Origin: CAVSLM01 sp963728895 | Lineage (GTDB): Bacteria; Pseudomonadota; Gammaproteobacteria; JBBQDK01 | Assembly: GCA_963728895.1 (NCBI GenBank) | Contig: CAVSLM010000001.1 | Span: forward strand, 958,481-1,022,480 | Direction of reading: 5' to 3' | Length of the DNA stretch: 64,000 nt | In this document: piece after piece, positions 35,209-43,657 of the stretch | Layout: every line of letters begins with the position of its first letter | Position numbering within the stretch: the stretch's first letter is position 1 | Translations under genes and position numbers: made by a program | Notes under the pieces: generated by a model | What the model was told of the DNA's origin: nothing | Database searches by the model: none | Seen by the model: only the letters and a program-made list of their open reading frames with translations

Positions 35209-37956
35209 TCAAAGGGATACCGCAGGGGGCTGTGGCAGCTCGATCCGGCCGATATGGCCGTCGACTTTGAGCTGCATACCGGTCTTCACGGCCTGGGTGA
35301 GGCCGGGGATCTGGACGATGGTCGGGATGCCGATCTCGCGCGCGACGATGGCGGCATGGGTGAGCGGACTGCCACGCTCGATCAGCAGCGCGCGTGCCGA
35401 AGCAAACACCGGCACCCAGCCCGGGTCGGTGCGATAGGTCACCAGGATGCCGCCATCGAATTCGTTCGCTTCGCGGACCACCTTGGCGAGTCCCTCGGCA
35501 AGGCCCGGCGAGCACGGCGTGCCGCGCAGCACCGAACCTGCGTCGGCGTCAGGCGCCGCCTGCAGCGTTTGGAGGTTTTCCGGCCTGGCGAGCCAGGCCG
35601 CAACGGGACCGCGTGTGGCGAAGCGCGGAGGCAGGTCCTGCATTTCCCGATAGGCCGCGTGATCGAGCCTGCGCTGCTCGACAAGAGGGCGCAGCTCCCG
35701 GTGCGAGACGGTACCTTCGATGCAACCGCGGATCTCCTCCAGGCGCAGATGGAAGATGTCGCGGCCGGTCTCCAGCAGCCCCTGCTCGGCGAGACCTTCG
35801 CCGATCGCGCGGAACATCCTGCGCGCGACGCCGAACGCCCGCGAGCGGCAAAAGCGCACCGTCTCGCGGGCCTGAATCGCAGTACGCGCGCGGCTGCGTG
35901 CCCGGGCGAAGATCCAGCGCCGGAGCGGGTTCAGACGCTCGCGCAGCGTCACGGTGATGTCTTCCTGCAAGCTGCTACGGTCGATCGATGGCGTACCGCC
36001 CGCGAGCGCACCCTTCAGCATGTCGAAGAGCACACCCGGCTCCTCGCGCAGGTCCGGCTCCTCGAGCTTGAGCTCGTTTTTGCTGCGGTAGGCGAACTCC
36101 GCGATATAGCGCTCGATCTCTGCGACGATCTCGTGCTCACCGCTGCTGCGCAGCGCGGCATAGGCTTCGGAGGAGGGCGTCTCGCGAATCAGCTGCTCGA
36201 CGTGCGGCTTCATGCGCACCGCCTCGGCAAGCGCGGCGAGTCGATGCGCCGGTTCCACCGACTCGACGCCTTCCATGCCGCCGATCACTGCCACCTCCAG
36301 CCATTCCGGCGCCCCCGGCATCCAGCGCTTGATGAGACGCCGGACCAGGCCATAGGAAAGCCCGATGGCCGACTCGAGGGCGATCATCATCCCCCAGCGC
36401 GAGAGCAGCTCCTTCTCGAATCGCAGGTAATGGCAATACACTTCGTCGGCCGGCATCGAGCCATAGTCGATGGCCTCGAACCGGTCATAGACTCCATAGA
36501 AGAACTTCCGGAATGCGGCGACGTTGCGTTTGAGGGTCGCGAAATACCAGGCGAAGCACGCTCCCGTGACGGTGCGGATGTACGCATGCCCGGCGCGGGA
36601 GTCCGCGGTATAGGGAGCGATGCGCGCGGCGAACTTCGCGAGATCCAGGGGCTCGCCGACGCCCATCTGGACCTCCATCATCGTGCGGCCCATATCCTGG
36701 AACGGTACGAGCCCGGAGAGCTTGTACCAGTGCAGCAGGTTGTAGTACACGCGCCCGTTGAGGAACCCGAGCATGGAGCCCAGGAAGCCGTCCATTTCGC
36801 GGAGCTGCCGGCGCGGAATGCCGAGCAGCCGGCAGAATTCGCGGAACACCTGCGAGTAGACGTGCTGTGCGAATGTGAACGTGAGCTGGGTGGTGACGCC
36901 CGGGTAGTTCTCGACGATGTTGGAGTTGTCCCACAGCTGGAATTCGCCCGCAGGGCGCGCAATCGGGGTGGTCACGGGTCGCGCCTGCAGGGTCCACAGC
37001 CTGCCCTCGGCGATGCACCATTCGATGTCCTGCGGCCGCCCGAGCGCATCTTCCAGCGCCTGCGCCGTGGCGATGATGCGCGCGACCTCGTCATCATCCA
37101 GGGCCAGCTGCTTGCGCAGCTCGGCAGGAACCTCGCGCACCGCGCCGCCGTCATGGCGCTCCTGCTTCTCGCCGATCACCACCTGCTTCCTGTTCCCGGT
37201 GTGGCGATCAATGGTGATGGTGTCGGCGTCGACGGCTCCTGATACGAGCCCTTCGCCGAGCCCGTAGACGGCACTCAACACCATCTCGTCGGGGTTGCCG
37301 TTCGCCGGGTTGACGGTGAACACGACCCCGCTCTTTTCGGCCGGCACCATTCGCTGCAGGATGACGGCCATTTCGGTGGCTGCGATATCGAGCCCGTGCT
37401 GATGCCGGTAGCGCAGCGAGCGTTCCGAGTACGCCGATGCCCAGCACCTGCGCACGTGTTCGAGGGTCGAGGCCAGTCCCCGCACGTCGAGGAAGGTGTC
37501 GAACTGTCCGGCGAAGGAGAAATCCGCACCGTCTTCCTCGATCCCGGAGGAGCGCACCGCGATCGGCCCATTCCCGAGGTCGGCGTGCGCGCGGGCGATG
37601 GCCGCCTGCATTGCGGGACTGAAGTCGCAGGAGAGTACCGCCTGCGCGATCGAGCGCGCGATGGAGCCGGCCTGCTCGGGCACGAAGCCCTGCAGCAGTG
37701 CGGCGATCCGCCGATCGGTGCCGCTCTCCCGGCGAAAGGTCGCGAACCAGTCCGCGCCCAGGATGGCCCAATGGGGCACCGGCACCCCGAGGTGGGCGAG
37801 GCGATACAGCGACTTTCCCTTGTTGCCGGCGAGCCGCTCGATGTGCGCCGCGGGACTCGATTGCGTGAGAAGGGTCGGGAGAGACTGGCAGGCGTTGCGC
37901 AGCTCCGCGCCCTGGGTGGTCGCCAAGAGTGATGCTGCGGCGGCGTTGGTTATCAT
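35209..37956 (-). CDS. PEP-synthase-like dikinase (rifampin phosphotransferase-like architecture)
   Basis: The 915-residue protein has an N-terminal PPDK/PEP-synthase ATP-grasp domain (GNKGKSLYRL, IAVRSSGIEEDGADFSFAGQ, EKSGVVFTVNP, AVYGLGEGLVSGAVD, IEWCIAEGRLWTLQARP). A long middle segment of about 500 residues resembles nothing I can name. The C-terminal phospho-histidine domain has LIERGSPLTHAAIVAREIGIP. The PEP/pyruvate TIM barrel that follows the histidine domain in PpsA is absent. This ATP-grasp - X - His order is that of rifampin phosphotransferase, so the phosphate acceptor is probably not pyruvate. It starts 14 bases after the nucleotidyltransferase stop. Confidence 0.8.
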   Translation of the reverse strand: MITNAAAASLLATTQGAELRNACQSLPTLLTQSSPAAHIERLAGNKGKSLYRLAHLGVPVPHWAILGADWFATFRRESGTDRRIAALLQGFVPEQAGSIARSIAQAVLSCDFSPAMQAAIARAHADLGNGPIAVRSSGIEEDGADFSFAGQFDTFLDVRGLASTLEHVRRCWASAYSERSLRYRHQHGLDIAATEMAVILQRMVPAEKSGVVFTVNPANGNPDEMVLSAVYGLGEGLVSGAVDADTITIDRHTGNRKQVVIGEKQERHDGGAVREVPAELRKQLALDDDEVARIIATAQALEDALGRPQDIEWCIAEGRLWTLQARPVTTPIARPAGEFQLWDNSNIVENYPGVTTQLTFTFAQHVYSQVFREFCRLLGIPRRQLREMDGFLGSMLGFLNGRVYYNLLHWYKLSGLVPFQDMGRTMMEVQMGVGEPLDLAKFAARIAPYTADSRAGHAYIRTVTGACFAWYFATLKRNVAAFRKFFYGVYDRFEAIDYGSMPADEVYCHYLRFEKELLSRWGMMIALESAIGLSYGLVRRLIKRWMPGAPEWLEVAVIGGMEGVESVEPAHRLAALAEAVRMKPHVEQLIRETPSSEAYAALRSSGEHEIVAEIERYIAEFAYRSKNELKLEEPDLREEPGVLFDMLKGALAGGTPSIDRSSLQEDITVTLRERLNPLRRWIFARARSRARTAIQARETVRFCRSRAFGVARRMFRAIGEGLAEQGLLETGRDIFHLRLEEIRGCIEGTVSHRELRPLVEQRRLDHAAYREMQDLPPRFATRGPVAAWLARPENLQTLQAAPDADAGSVLRGTPCSPGLAEGLAKVVREANEFDGGILVTYRTDPGWVPVFASARALLIERGSPLTHAAIVAREIGIPTIVQIPGLTQAVKTGMQLKVDGHIGRIELPQPPAVSL

Positions 37957-37970
37957 GACGGGACCCTTTC

Positions 37971-39635
37971 TCAGGCGCTCGAGGAAGCGAGCAGGTCCCT
38001 CGCTTCCTCGGCGGTGCCGTGCCCGCCGTGGGCGGTTTGGGGAAAACGCGCGTCGAGGTGCGCACCCAGGTTGATCCAGTCGTAGGCGGCGTGGATCGTT
38101 CCGCGCCAACCCGACGCCGTGTCGAAGCTCGCGGGAAATTGCGCCTCACCGCCGCGGCTGCGCAGACGCAGCGCGAGCTCATCGGCCAGGGCCAGACGGT
38201 TGCGGGCGTCCACATCGGAGCCGATCGAGCACCTCTCGAGCTCGCGTATGCCGTCGATCAGCGCATCGTCGAGCCGCAGGAGCCGGATCGCCTCGAGCGT
38301 CGCCTCTTCCAGCGGCGGCTGCGGCGTCACGCCGTGCGCGCCGAGCATGACCATGCAGGCGGTCTGCACCATTCGCTGCAGGGCATACTCGAGCACCTGC
38401 CACTGGCCACGCTTCAGCGCGCCGAGCGCGTCCTCGCGCGCATTCTCCAGACCGATGTTCGCCCACGTCATCTCCAGCCCCGCTTCGACGAAGCGCTGCG
38501 CCGGCATGGGCAGGAGCTGAATGCCTGTTGCACCCTCGGACGAGAGGCGGGCGCCGTCGATGGAAATCAACGGTGAACGTGCGATCGGCGCCGAGGTGGT
38601 ACGCTGGCGGGCACGGATCTCGCCGCCGCCCTTCCAGCGCAGGCTCACCAATCCCGCACGACTGAAATCGGCGAGCAGCGCACGGCGGCGTTCAGCGGCG
38701 ACCCGACCGCCATTGGTGCCGGCAATGGTGGTGCAGGGAGTTCCGAACGTGATCGCCCGCCAGGTCCGGGCGGCGTCGTCGTCGAGCGCAAAGACATCGC
38801 GCCCGCGCAGGACATGAACGCGCTCCCCGATCTGCCAGGTCGTGACCTTTTTCCCGCGGCCGACGAGCACTTTTCCCGGAGTGAGGTCCACCCCCGTCAC
38901 ACCGAAGTCGCGGATGAGCGCGATGCCCGCCGCCACGGTGTCGTCTCCTCCGCCGTCCTGATGCGGCGTGTGCATGAGCGCCCAGAGCCGGTCCACCCGA
39001 GCGGGCTCGACCGCGGCGCGCTCGAGCTGCAGCGAAAGCCACTTGGGGCTCATGTAGCGCTCGCCCAGGCGGGCGACGTAACTCTTGGCCGCGTGAAATG
39101 CCGCAGTCCTGATCCATGCGCGTGCGTAGTCCATCTCGCCAAGCGCGAGCATGGCCACCGCGTAACGGCCGGTCTGGCGGGCGAAGTCCTCGAACCACAG
39201 GGCAACCGCCTCGCCCAGCGGCTCGCCGCCGAGCTCAGCCTGCAACGCTCGAATGAGTGCAGGGTTGTGGATGGGCAAGGCACCCATGAACCGCTGGCAG
39301 CGCTCCAGCAGGTTCCAGGACAGACGCGCAACGGCACGGGGACCCTTGCGCAGCGCCCCGCCGACCTGGCCAAGCTCGCGTCTGAGACGCGCCGAGCTCA
39401 GCAGCCGCACTTCGATGCGCCGTCCGTCGATGAACAGGATGTACGGCATCGTGGCCGGCTCCAGACCCCGGTCGACGATGGCGACAAAGTCCACATCGGA
39501 GCGCTCGTTGCCGAAGCCTTCGGCGATCGAACCCTCCAGGAACACCGCGTCGGGGGCCCGCTCCCCGAGCTGCGCCTTCAAGGCGGAACGTGACTTTTCC
39601 CAGAGGTCGGCGAGGAGCGGATCGGTCATCAGCAT
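37971..39635 (-). CDS. Large protein with N-terminal nucleotidyltransferase domain
   Basis: The N-terminal ~90 residues carry a minimal nucleotidyltransferase core: GSIAEGFGNERSDVDF gives the GS-x9-DxD metal-binding motif, followed by a third-strand segment (RRIEVRL). The remaining ~450 residues are unrecognised; a helical segment (ALWFEDFARQTGRYAVAMLAL) resembles the substrate-holding helices of such enzymes, and around residues 275-320 a small beta-rich stretch (VHVLRGRDVFALDDDAARTW) could be a PqqD-like fold. The start at 39635 has GGAG eight bases upstream. It lies next to the dikinase-like gene in a tight operon, so the two may work in sequence. Function unknown. Confidence 0.7.
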   Translation of the reverse strand: MLMTDPLLADLWEKSRSALKAQLGERAPDAVFLEGSIAEGFGNERSDVDFVAIVDRGLEPATMPYILFIDGRRIEVRLLSSARLRRELGQVGGALRKGPRAVARLSWNLLERCQRFMGALPIHNPALIRALQAELGGEPLGEAVALWFEDFARQTGRYAVAMLALGEMDYARAWIRTAAFHAAKSYVARLGERYMSPKWLSLQLERAAVEPARVDRLWALMHTPHQDGGGDDTVAAGIALIRDFGVTGVDLTPGKVLVGRGKKVTTWQIGERVHVLRGRDVFALDDDAARTWRAITFGTPCTTIAGTNGGRVAAERRRALLADFSRAGLVSLRWKGGGEIRARQRTTSAPIARSPLISIDGARLSSEGATGIQLLPMPAQRFVEAGLEMTWANIGLENAREDALGALKRGQWQVLEYALQRMVQTACMVMLGAHGVTPQPPLEEATLEAIRLLRLDDALIDGIRELERCSIGSDVDARNRLALADELALRLRSRGGEAQFPASFDTASGWRGTIHAAYDWINLGAHLDARFPQTAHGGHGTAEEARDLLASSSA

Positions 39636-39652
39636 GTTCGTGGCTCCAGGTG

Positions 39653-40735
39653 TCAGGCGGCGCGCGGCGCGAAGTAACCGGCCGCTATGGCGTAGCGAAA
39701 GATTCTTCGCAACAGGGTTTTCCCGGATGCACGCGGCGCCCGGGAGCAGATGGAATTGGTCGAATCTCTGGCGAAGCGCACCTGGCGTGTGAGATAGGAC
39801 TCGTAAAGCTTCACCACCTCCTCGTAGTAGCGTCGCTCGAGCGGCTGCATGTCGGCTGCGTCGAACACGTGCCGGGGCACGTAGCGGGGCACGTGGAACG
39901 AGGGGAACTCGGCGCAGACGTCGTTGACGTCACGCAAGGTCGTCGGCGTGCCGGAGGTAAGGTGCAGCGTGCGGCCGCGCGCCTGCGGAAACTTTTCCAG
40001 CGCCTCCACGACGGAGTCGGCAACCCAGTCGATGGGCACAATGTCGAGGGTCGCGCCGTAGTCGCCCGGGATGGTGCGCACCAGGCCTGCGGCCGTGAGG
40101 CGGACCACCGTGTACAGGGTGTCGAACTTGCGCGCGACGCCGGTTTGCGAGTCGCCGACGATGATCGCCGGACGCAGGACCGTCGCCGGCAGGCCGGCGT
40201 GCATCGCGGCGCGCACCGAGCGCTCCGCGCGATACTTGCTCTGCTCGTAGGGGTTGCCGAGGCGTTGCCCGAGCTCCAGATCTTCCTCGCGGAATTCGCC
40301 CGGACGCTCGCCGCAAACGTATGCAGTGCTGACATAGAGCAGGGGGATCGGCGCCTGCGGGCTGCGCTGCGCGAGCGCGAGAACCCGCTCGGTGCCGCGG
40401 AAATTGATCGCCTCATACACCTCCGGCTTGCGGCCGAAGCTGGTGAGCGCCGCGCAATGGATGATCACGCCGGTGCTCGCCCGCAGCGCCTCATAGGTCT
40501 CCCGGCTCAGACCGAGAAGCTCCTCGGTGACGTCGCCCCGGACCCAGGCGAGGCTTCCTGGAGCCGGATAGCGGCCCTGGTACTGGGTCGCCGGGAGCAG
40601 CGTGCCGTCGTTTCGCGCCACCGGCCCGTCGGAGCGGAGAAAGGCCACGACCGAGTAGCCTTTGGCCAGCAGTCGGGCGATGACTTCGGCGCCGAGGAGA
40701 CCGCGTGCGCCGGTGACGAGAGCGTGTTTGTTCAT
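39653..40735 (-). CDS. NAD(P)-dependent thioester-reductase-like dehydrogenase (extended SDR)
   Basis: The 360-residue protein is an extended short-chain dehydrogenase: nucleotide-binding VTGARGLLGAEV near the N-terminus, IIHCAALTSFG, YVSTAYVCG, and the catalytic Tyr-x3-Lys in NPYEQSKYRAER. Sequence features (LRPAIIVGDSQTG, PIDWVADSVV) match the thioester reductase/NAD-binding-4 group that reduces ACP- or CoA-bound acyl groups to aldehyde or alcohol. That activity would fit the FAAL and ACP in the same operon. Sugar-epimerase-like activity cannot be excluded. Spacing to its neighbours is 17 and 25 bases. Confidence 0.8.
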   Translation of the reverse strand: MNKHALVTGARGLLGAEVIARLLAKGYSVVAFLRSDGPVARNDGTLLPATQYQGRYPAPGSLAWVRGDVTEELLGLSRETYEALRASTGVIIHCAALTSFGRKPEVYEAINFRGTERVLALAQRSPQAPIPLLYVSTAYVCGERPGEFREEDLELGQRLGNPYEQSKYRAERSVRAAMHAGLPATVLRPAIIVGDSQTGVARKFDTLYTVVRLTAAGLVRTIPGDYGATLDIVPIDWVADSVVEALEKFPQARGRTLHLTSGTPTTLRDVNDVCAEFPSFHVPRYVPRHVFDAADMQPLERRYYEEVVKLYESYLTRQVRFARDSTNSICSRAPRASGKTLLRRIFRYAIAAGYFAPRAA

Positions 40736-40760
40736 GGCAGGTCCGGTTCCAAGGTGCGGG

Positions 40761-41699
40761 TCATTTCGACCCCGTCATCGATAGGAGCTCGACGAGCAGC
40801 CCCAACTCGAGTGCTCCGACGAAGCTCATGCCCGCCCAGAGCGGCCGGCGCATACCCTTTGACTCGCCGTCCGCTCCGGGCCAGGACGCGTTGAGCCACA
40901 TGAGCCACGCGAGCGGCAGCGCGAGCGCATAAGTCGTATAGATCTCCGACAGTCCGGCGAAGCGCGCCAGGGCGAGGTTTGCGATCAGCGCCAACACGAG
41001 GAGCGCATTCAACGCCGCACGGATTCCCCGCGGGGAGAGGAAGTAGGGCTGCATCGCGCTGGTGTGAACCTTGCGCGAGAACTTCCAGAATTCATAACCC
41101 GTCCAGAACAAACCGGTCACGCTCGCTGCTGCGGCGAACGGCAGCGCTGCGCCGCCTGCATCGCGCCAGAAGAAGTAGCAGTACGCGAAGATGAGGCACG
41201 GTGCGCCCTCGAACAGCAGCGAGCCGACCGCCAGGCTGCGCGGGAACATGCGCTTGAAACCGAAGGGAGCCGCAAAGGCGAGCGCAGTGGCAGCAGCGGC
41301 GGCGCCCAGGGCCTGCCTCTTGTCCAGGTTGAGCAGCGTGATGAGCATCGCGCATACCGCGAGGCTGGCCAGCAGCCGTGCGCGAATTGCCGAGCGCGAA
41401 GCCCCGGTGCATTGGCCGGCTGGGTAGTCGCGATCGAGATCATCCAGATCGTCGATGAGGCGAAGCTGAACGAACAGCGCGAAGAAGGTTGCGACGCCGC
41501 CGAGCAGGCTCCAGCCAGGCACGGTGCAGTGATCGGCGATGCACCCGTAGAGCAGACAGGAGCAGAGAAATGCGCCGGCGATCGGAACCGACTGGGAAGC
41601 GAGCGGCGCCCGGGAGAGCGCCCGCAGCAGCGCGACCAACCCGGTGCCCAGCCCGTTGCGAGCGATTGCCGTGGATCCGTTCGCAGAACGCGTGTTCAT
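40761..41699 (-). CDS. UbiA-family prenyltransferase
   Basis: The 312-residue, strongly hydrophobic protein has about eight membrane helices. After the first helices comes LRLIDDLDDLDRDYPAGQ, an Asp-rich magnesium/diphosphate-binding site corresponding to the first Asp-rich motif of UbiA enzymes; YEFWKFSRKV lies in the later half as in relatives. The superfamily transfers prenyl or related groups to aromatic rings, quinone precursors or phosphoribose. Its neighbours (Coq4-like, GHMP beta-RFAP-like) make an aromatic or ribosyl acceptor plausible. The start at 41699 avoids a spurious 187-residue extension. Confidence 0.8.
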   Translation of the reverse strand: MNTRSANGSTAIARNGLGTGLVALLRALSRAPLASQSVPIAGAFLCSCLLYGCIADHCTVPGWSLLGGVATFFALFVQLRLIDDLDDLDRDYPAGQCTGASRSAIRARLLASLAVCAMLITLLNLDKRQALGAAAAATALAFAAPFGFKRMFPRSLAVGSLLFEGAPCLIFAYCYFFWRDAGGAALPFAAAASVTGLFWTGYEFWKFSRKVHTSAMQPYFLSPRGIRAALNALLVLALIANLALARFAGLSEIYTTYALALPLAWLMWLNASWPGADGESKGMRRPLWAGMSFVGALELGLLVELLSMTGSK

Positions 41700-41725
41700 C
41701 TTCGTGTCGATTCGCCCGCGGCCGC

Positions 41726-42034
41726 CTAGACCGCGGCCTGCTCCATGCACAGATTCACGAGAGATTCGACGGTGTAGCGCTCGCCGCGCCCGCCCGATCC
41801 GCACTCGCACAACGCCTCGAGCGACAGGTGATCGATGCGCAGCGCCTGTTCGAGTGCCACCACCACTTCCACCAGCGAAAGCGAATCGAGGCCGAGATCG
41901 GCGACGAGGGAGCTTTCCATGCGGATCTCCGTGTCGAACTGCGGCGTCTGGGTGCGGCGCACGCTCAGGAGCTCCGCGCATACGGTCTCGAAGATCCGGT
42001 CTCTTACCGGTGCATGCTTCAGCTTTGTGCTCAT
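41726..42034 (-). CDS. Acyl carrier protein
   Basis: The 102-residue protein has the phosphopantetheine site LGLDSLSLVEVVVALEQAL with the attachment serine in DSL, preceded by SSLVADLG and followed by a helix ending in LVNLCMEQAAV. It probably carries the acyl group activated by the FAAL, or a growing product. The ATG at 42034 overlaps the stop of the Coq4-like gene by 4 bases and has AAGGA upstream. A loop rich in Cys/Gly (CECGSGGRGERY) in the fourth helix region is unusual for ACPs. Confidence 0.92.
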   Translation of the reverse strand: MSTKLKHAPVRDRIFETVCAELLSVRRTQTPQFDTEIRMESSLVADLGLDSLSLVEVVVALEQALRIDHLSLEALCECGSGGRGERYTVESLVNLCMEQAAV

Positions 42035-42906
42035 GCCTTTTCCTTCCCACAGACTGTTGAGAGGTATCCCATGTCGGGCAGTCGCCCAACGGGGTTGGTG
42101 GCGTAACGCCATGGACCGTACGTCTGACCGCCGGCAAGAACGCCCCTGGGATGGGCGATCGAGGCGGGCTCGATCGAGAGCTCGCGCCGAACCGCCTCGA
42201 GCGGTCGCGCCAACGCCTCCTCCCAGCGGTAGGAGAGTGGTATGCGAGCGCGCTTGCCACGCAGCCACGCCCGGTACAGAAAGCGGTGGACCCAGAGGCG
42301 CGGCCACCACGGCGCTGTCAGTGCCGTACCGAGGAGGCCCACGATGCGAGCACGCAACGGCGCGAGTCCGCAGTCAAACGCAAGCAACGACGCCTCACCG
42401 GCCCAGTCCTGACCGTAATCCGTAAGAACGTGGAGCAGATCGTGAATGCATCCACTGCGCTCGATGAACCACTGGCGGTCTGGGCCTGGCAGAATCTCTT
42501 CGAGTCCTGAGGCGAGGCGAGCGGCCTGCCGCAACCCGTCGGCGTCGTATCCGCTGCCTTCCATCATCGCCAGGTATGCACGACCGAACGAGCACTCCGG
42601 AAGGTGGCGCAGGGACTCGAAGTCACCCAGTGTGGCAAGCAGCGATGGCTTTTCCGCCAGAAGCAACGGCGCGCCCGCCTCGGCGAGAAAGCGCTGGTAC
42701 ATCGCCTCCATCTGGCCGCCGTCGAGGGCGATCATCACGTCGAACGCGTGCCGAATGTCGTTGTTGTATGTTCGAAGCGCGCGAATGGCCCGCCAGGCGC
42801 GACGCCAGTCGATGCGCCGCGGCGCCGGCGCCGTGTCCTGCGCGGTCGGCGTCTGCCGGCGAGCGGCAGAATCCGGCACAGCGATCTGTTGAACAGGCTC
42901 AGTCAC
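42031..42906 (-). CDS. Coq4 family protein
   Basis: The 291-residue protein matches the Coq4 family (PF05019): RHAFDVMIALDGG, then FGRAYLAMM, and the zinc motif HDxxHx11E in full as HDLLHVLTDYGQDWAGEA. In eukaryotes Coq4 acts in ubiquinone synthesis, where it has been linked to decarboxylation and hydroxylation of the ring; bacterial copies often lie in secondary-metabolite clusters. The start is a GTG at 42906 with GAGGAGG just upstream; a second in-frame GTG at 42933 lies before this ribosome site. It is the first gene of the minus-strand operon. Confidence 0.85.
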   Translation of the reverse strand: MTEPVQQIAVPDSAARRQTPTAQDTAPAPRRIDWRRAWRAIRALRTYNNDIRHAFDVMIALDGGQMEAMYQRFLAEAGAPLLLAEKPSLLATLGDFESLRHLPECSFGRAYLAMMEGSGYDADGLRQAARLASGLEEILPGPDRQWFIERSGCIHDLLHVLTDYGQDWAGEASLLAFDCGLAPLRARIVGLLGTALTAPWWPRLWVHRFLYRAWLRGKRARIPLSYRWEEALARPLEAVRRELSIEPASIAHPRGVLAGGQTYGPWRYATNPVGRLPDMGYLSTVCGKEKA

Positions 42907-42955
42907 GATTCCTCCTCGACCGGGATGAGGCACGACGGTGTCGGCGTGTGCTCCT

Positions 42956-42973
42956 TGGCAGGAGCCGTGCCAG
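42956..42973 (-). promoter_or_regulatory. Candidate sigma-54 promoter of the minus-strand operon
   Basis: On the minus strand TGGCACG-N4-CTGCCA reads from 42972 to 42956, with GG (42971-42970) and GC (42959-42958) exactly 10 bases apart, as required for sigma-54 -24/-12 elements. Transcription would start near 42946, 40 bases before the GTG of the Coq4-like gene. A similar but weaker sequence GGCTCCTGGCA precedes it. Confidence 0.55.
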
Positions 42974-43657
42974 GAGCCGTTTCTGCTTCTGTTTCAGATG
43001 AATAGTGGCGGAACCCGCCATTCGCGGACGGGCGCGAGTTGGTCACGGGACAACAGGTGCAGGCCGTAGGACGCGACTAAGCGCCTGAGTGCGCGTGCTT
43101 AGAGGACTGTTCGACAGCCACCGACACCTGTTGGTCTCTTGCGGACACACCTGTGCGAGAGGGAGGGGGCCCGCGGCGCCGGGGTATGAAGCACTGTGGG
43201 TCGCCCCTGATGACGAGGCTGCAAAGGTGGTATGCGTCTTTCAGGTTTGCATGCCGGGAATTGATGGATTTGGATGGATCCGGGCAGGACGCGGTCGAAA
43301 CGTCACCCGCACGCAGCTTCGAGAATCCCACCATTTCCACGCCTGTTTCGCCCTTGCGAACACCTGTTCGTCGCGCAGGAACACCCAGGTAAAGCCGCCG
43401 GTTCAATGGCCTGTCGTGATTTCCCCGACCCGGCTGTTGTCGACACACGAACATCACACGCCTGACCGGCCCGCTGCGATTTCACTGATGCTGTTGAAAT
43501 TATGGGAAAAATCGTTCATGGCACGACGTCTGCTCTTGGGACCTCAGCCGCTTGGACGAGGCGAGATCTCCAACCGGCCCGTACGGCAGCGTGACTCGCC
43601 ACACCGGCAGCTGACGACTGCATCCCCACAGATCACTGATGAGGACGAGGCGTAGCC
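42974..43657. promoter_or_regulatory. Divergent regulatory interval of the biosynthetic cluster
   Basis: 684 bases lie between the sigma-54 candidate and the first plus-strand gene. The open frames in it have no family resemblance, so I treat it as non-coding. It holds several copies of an ACACCTGT motif: inverted at 43051-43059 (CAACAGGTG), and direct at 43125-43133, 43147-43154 and 43358-43369; the last is a perfect palindrome GAACA-CC-TGTTC. They could be binding sites for an enhancer-type activator or repressor; no regulator gene is in the cluster. Confidence 0.5.

Noticed and set aside
42955..42971. A plus-strand sigma-54 promoter at the same place
   Set aside because: The GG/GC spacing also fits on the plus strand, but the -12 half is poor and the next plus-strand gene is 700 bases away.
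42974..43657. Two opposing open frames of 126 and 188 codons in the divergent interval
   Set aside because: No ribosome sites, no family resemblance, and both cross the repeated motifs of a likely control region.
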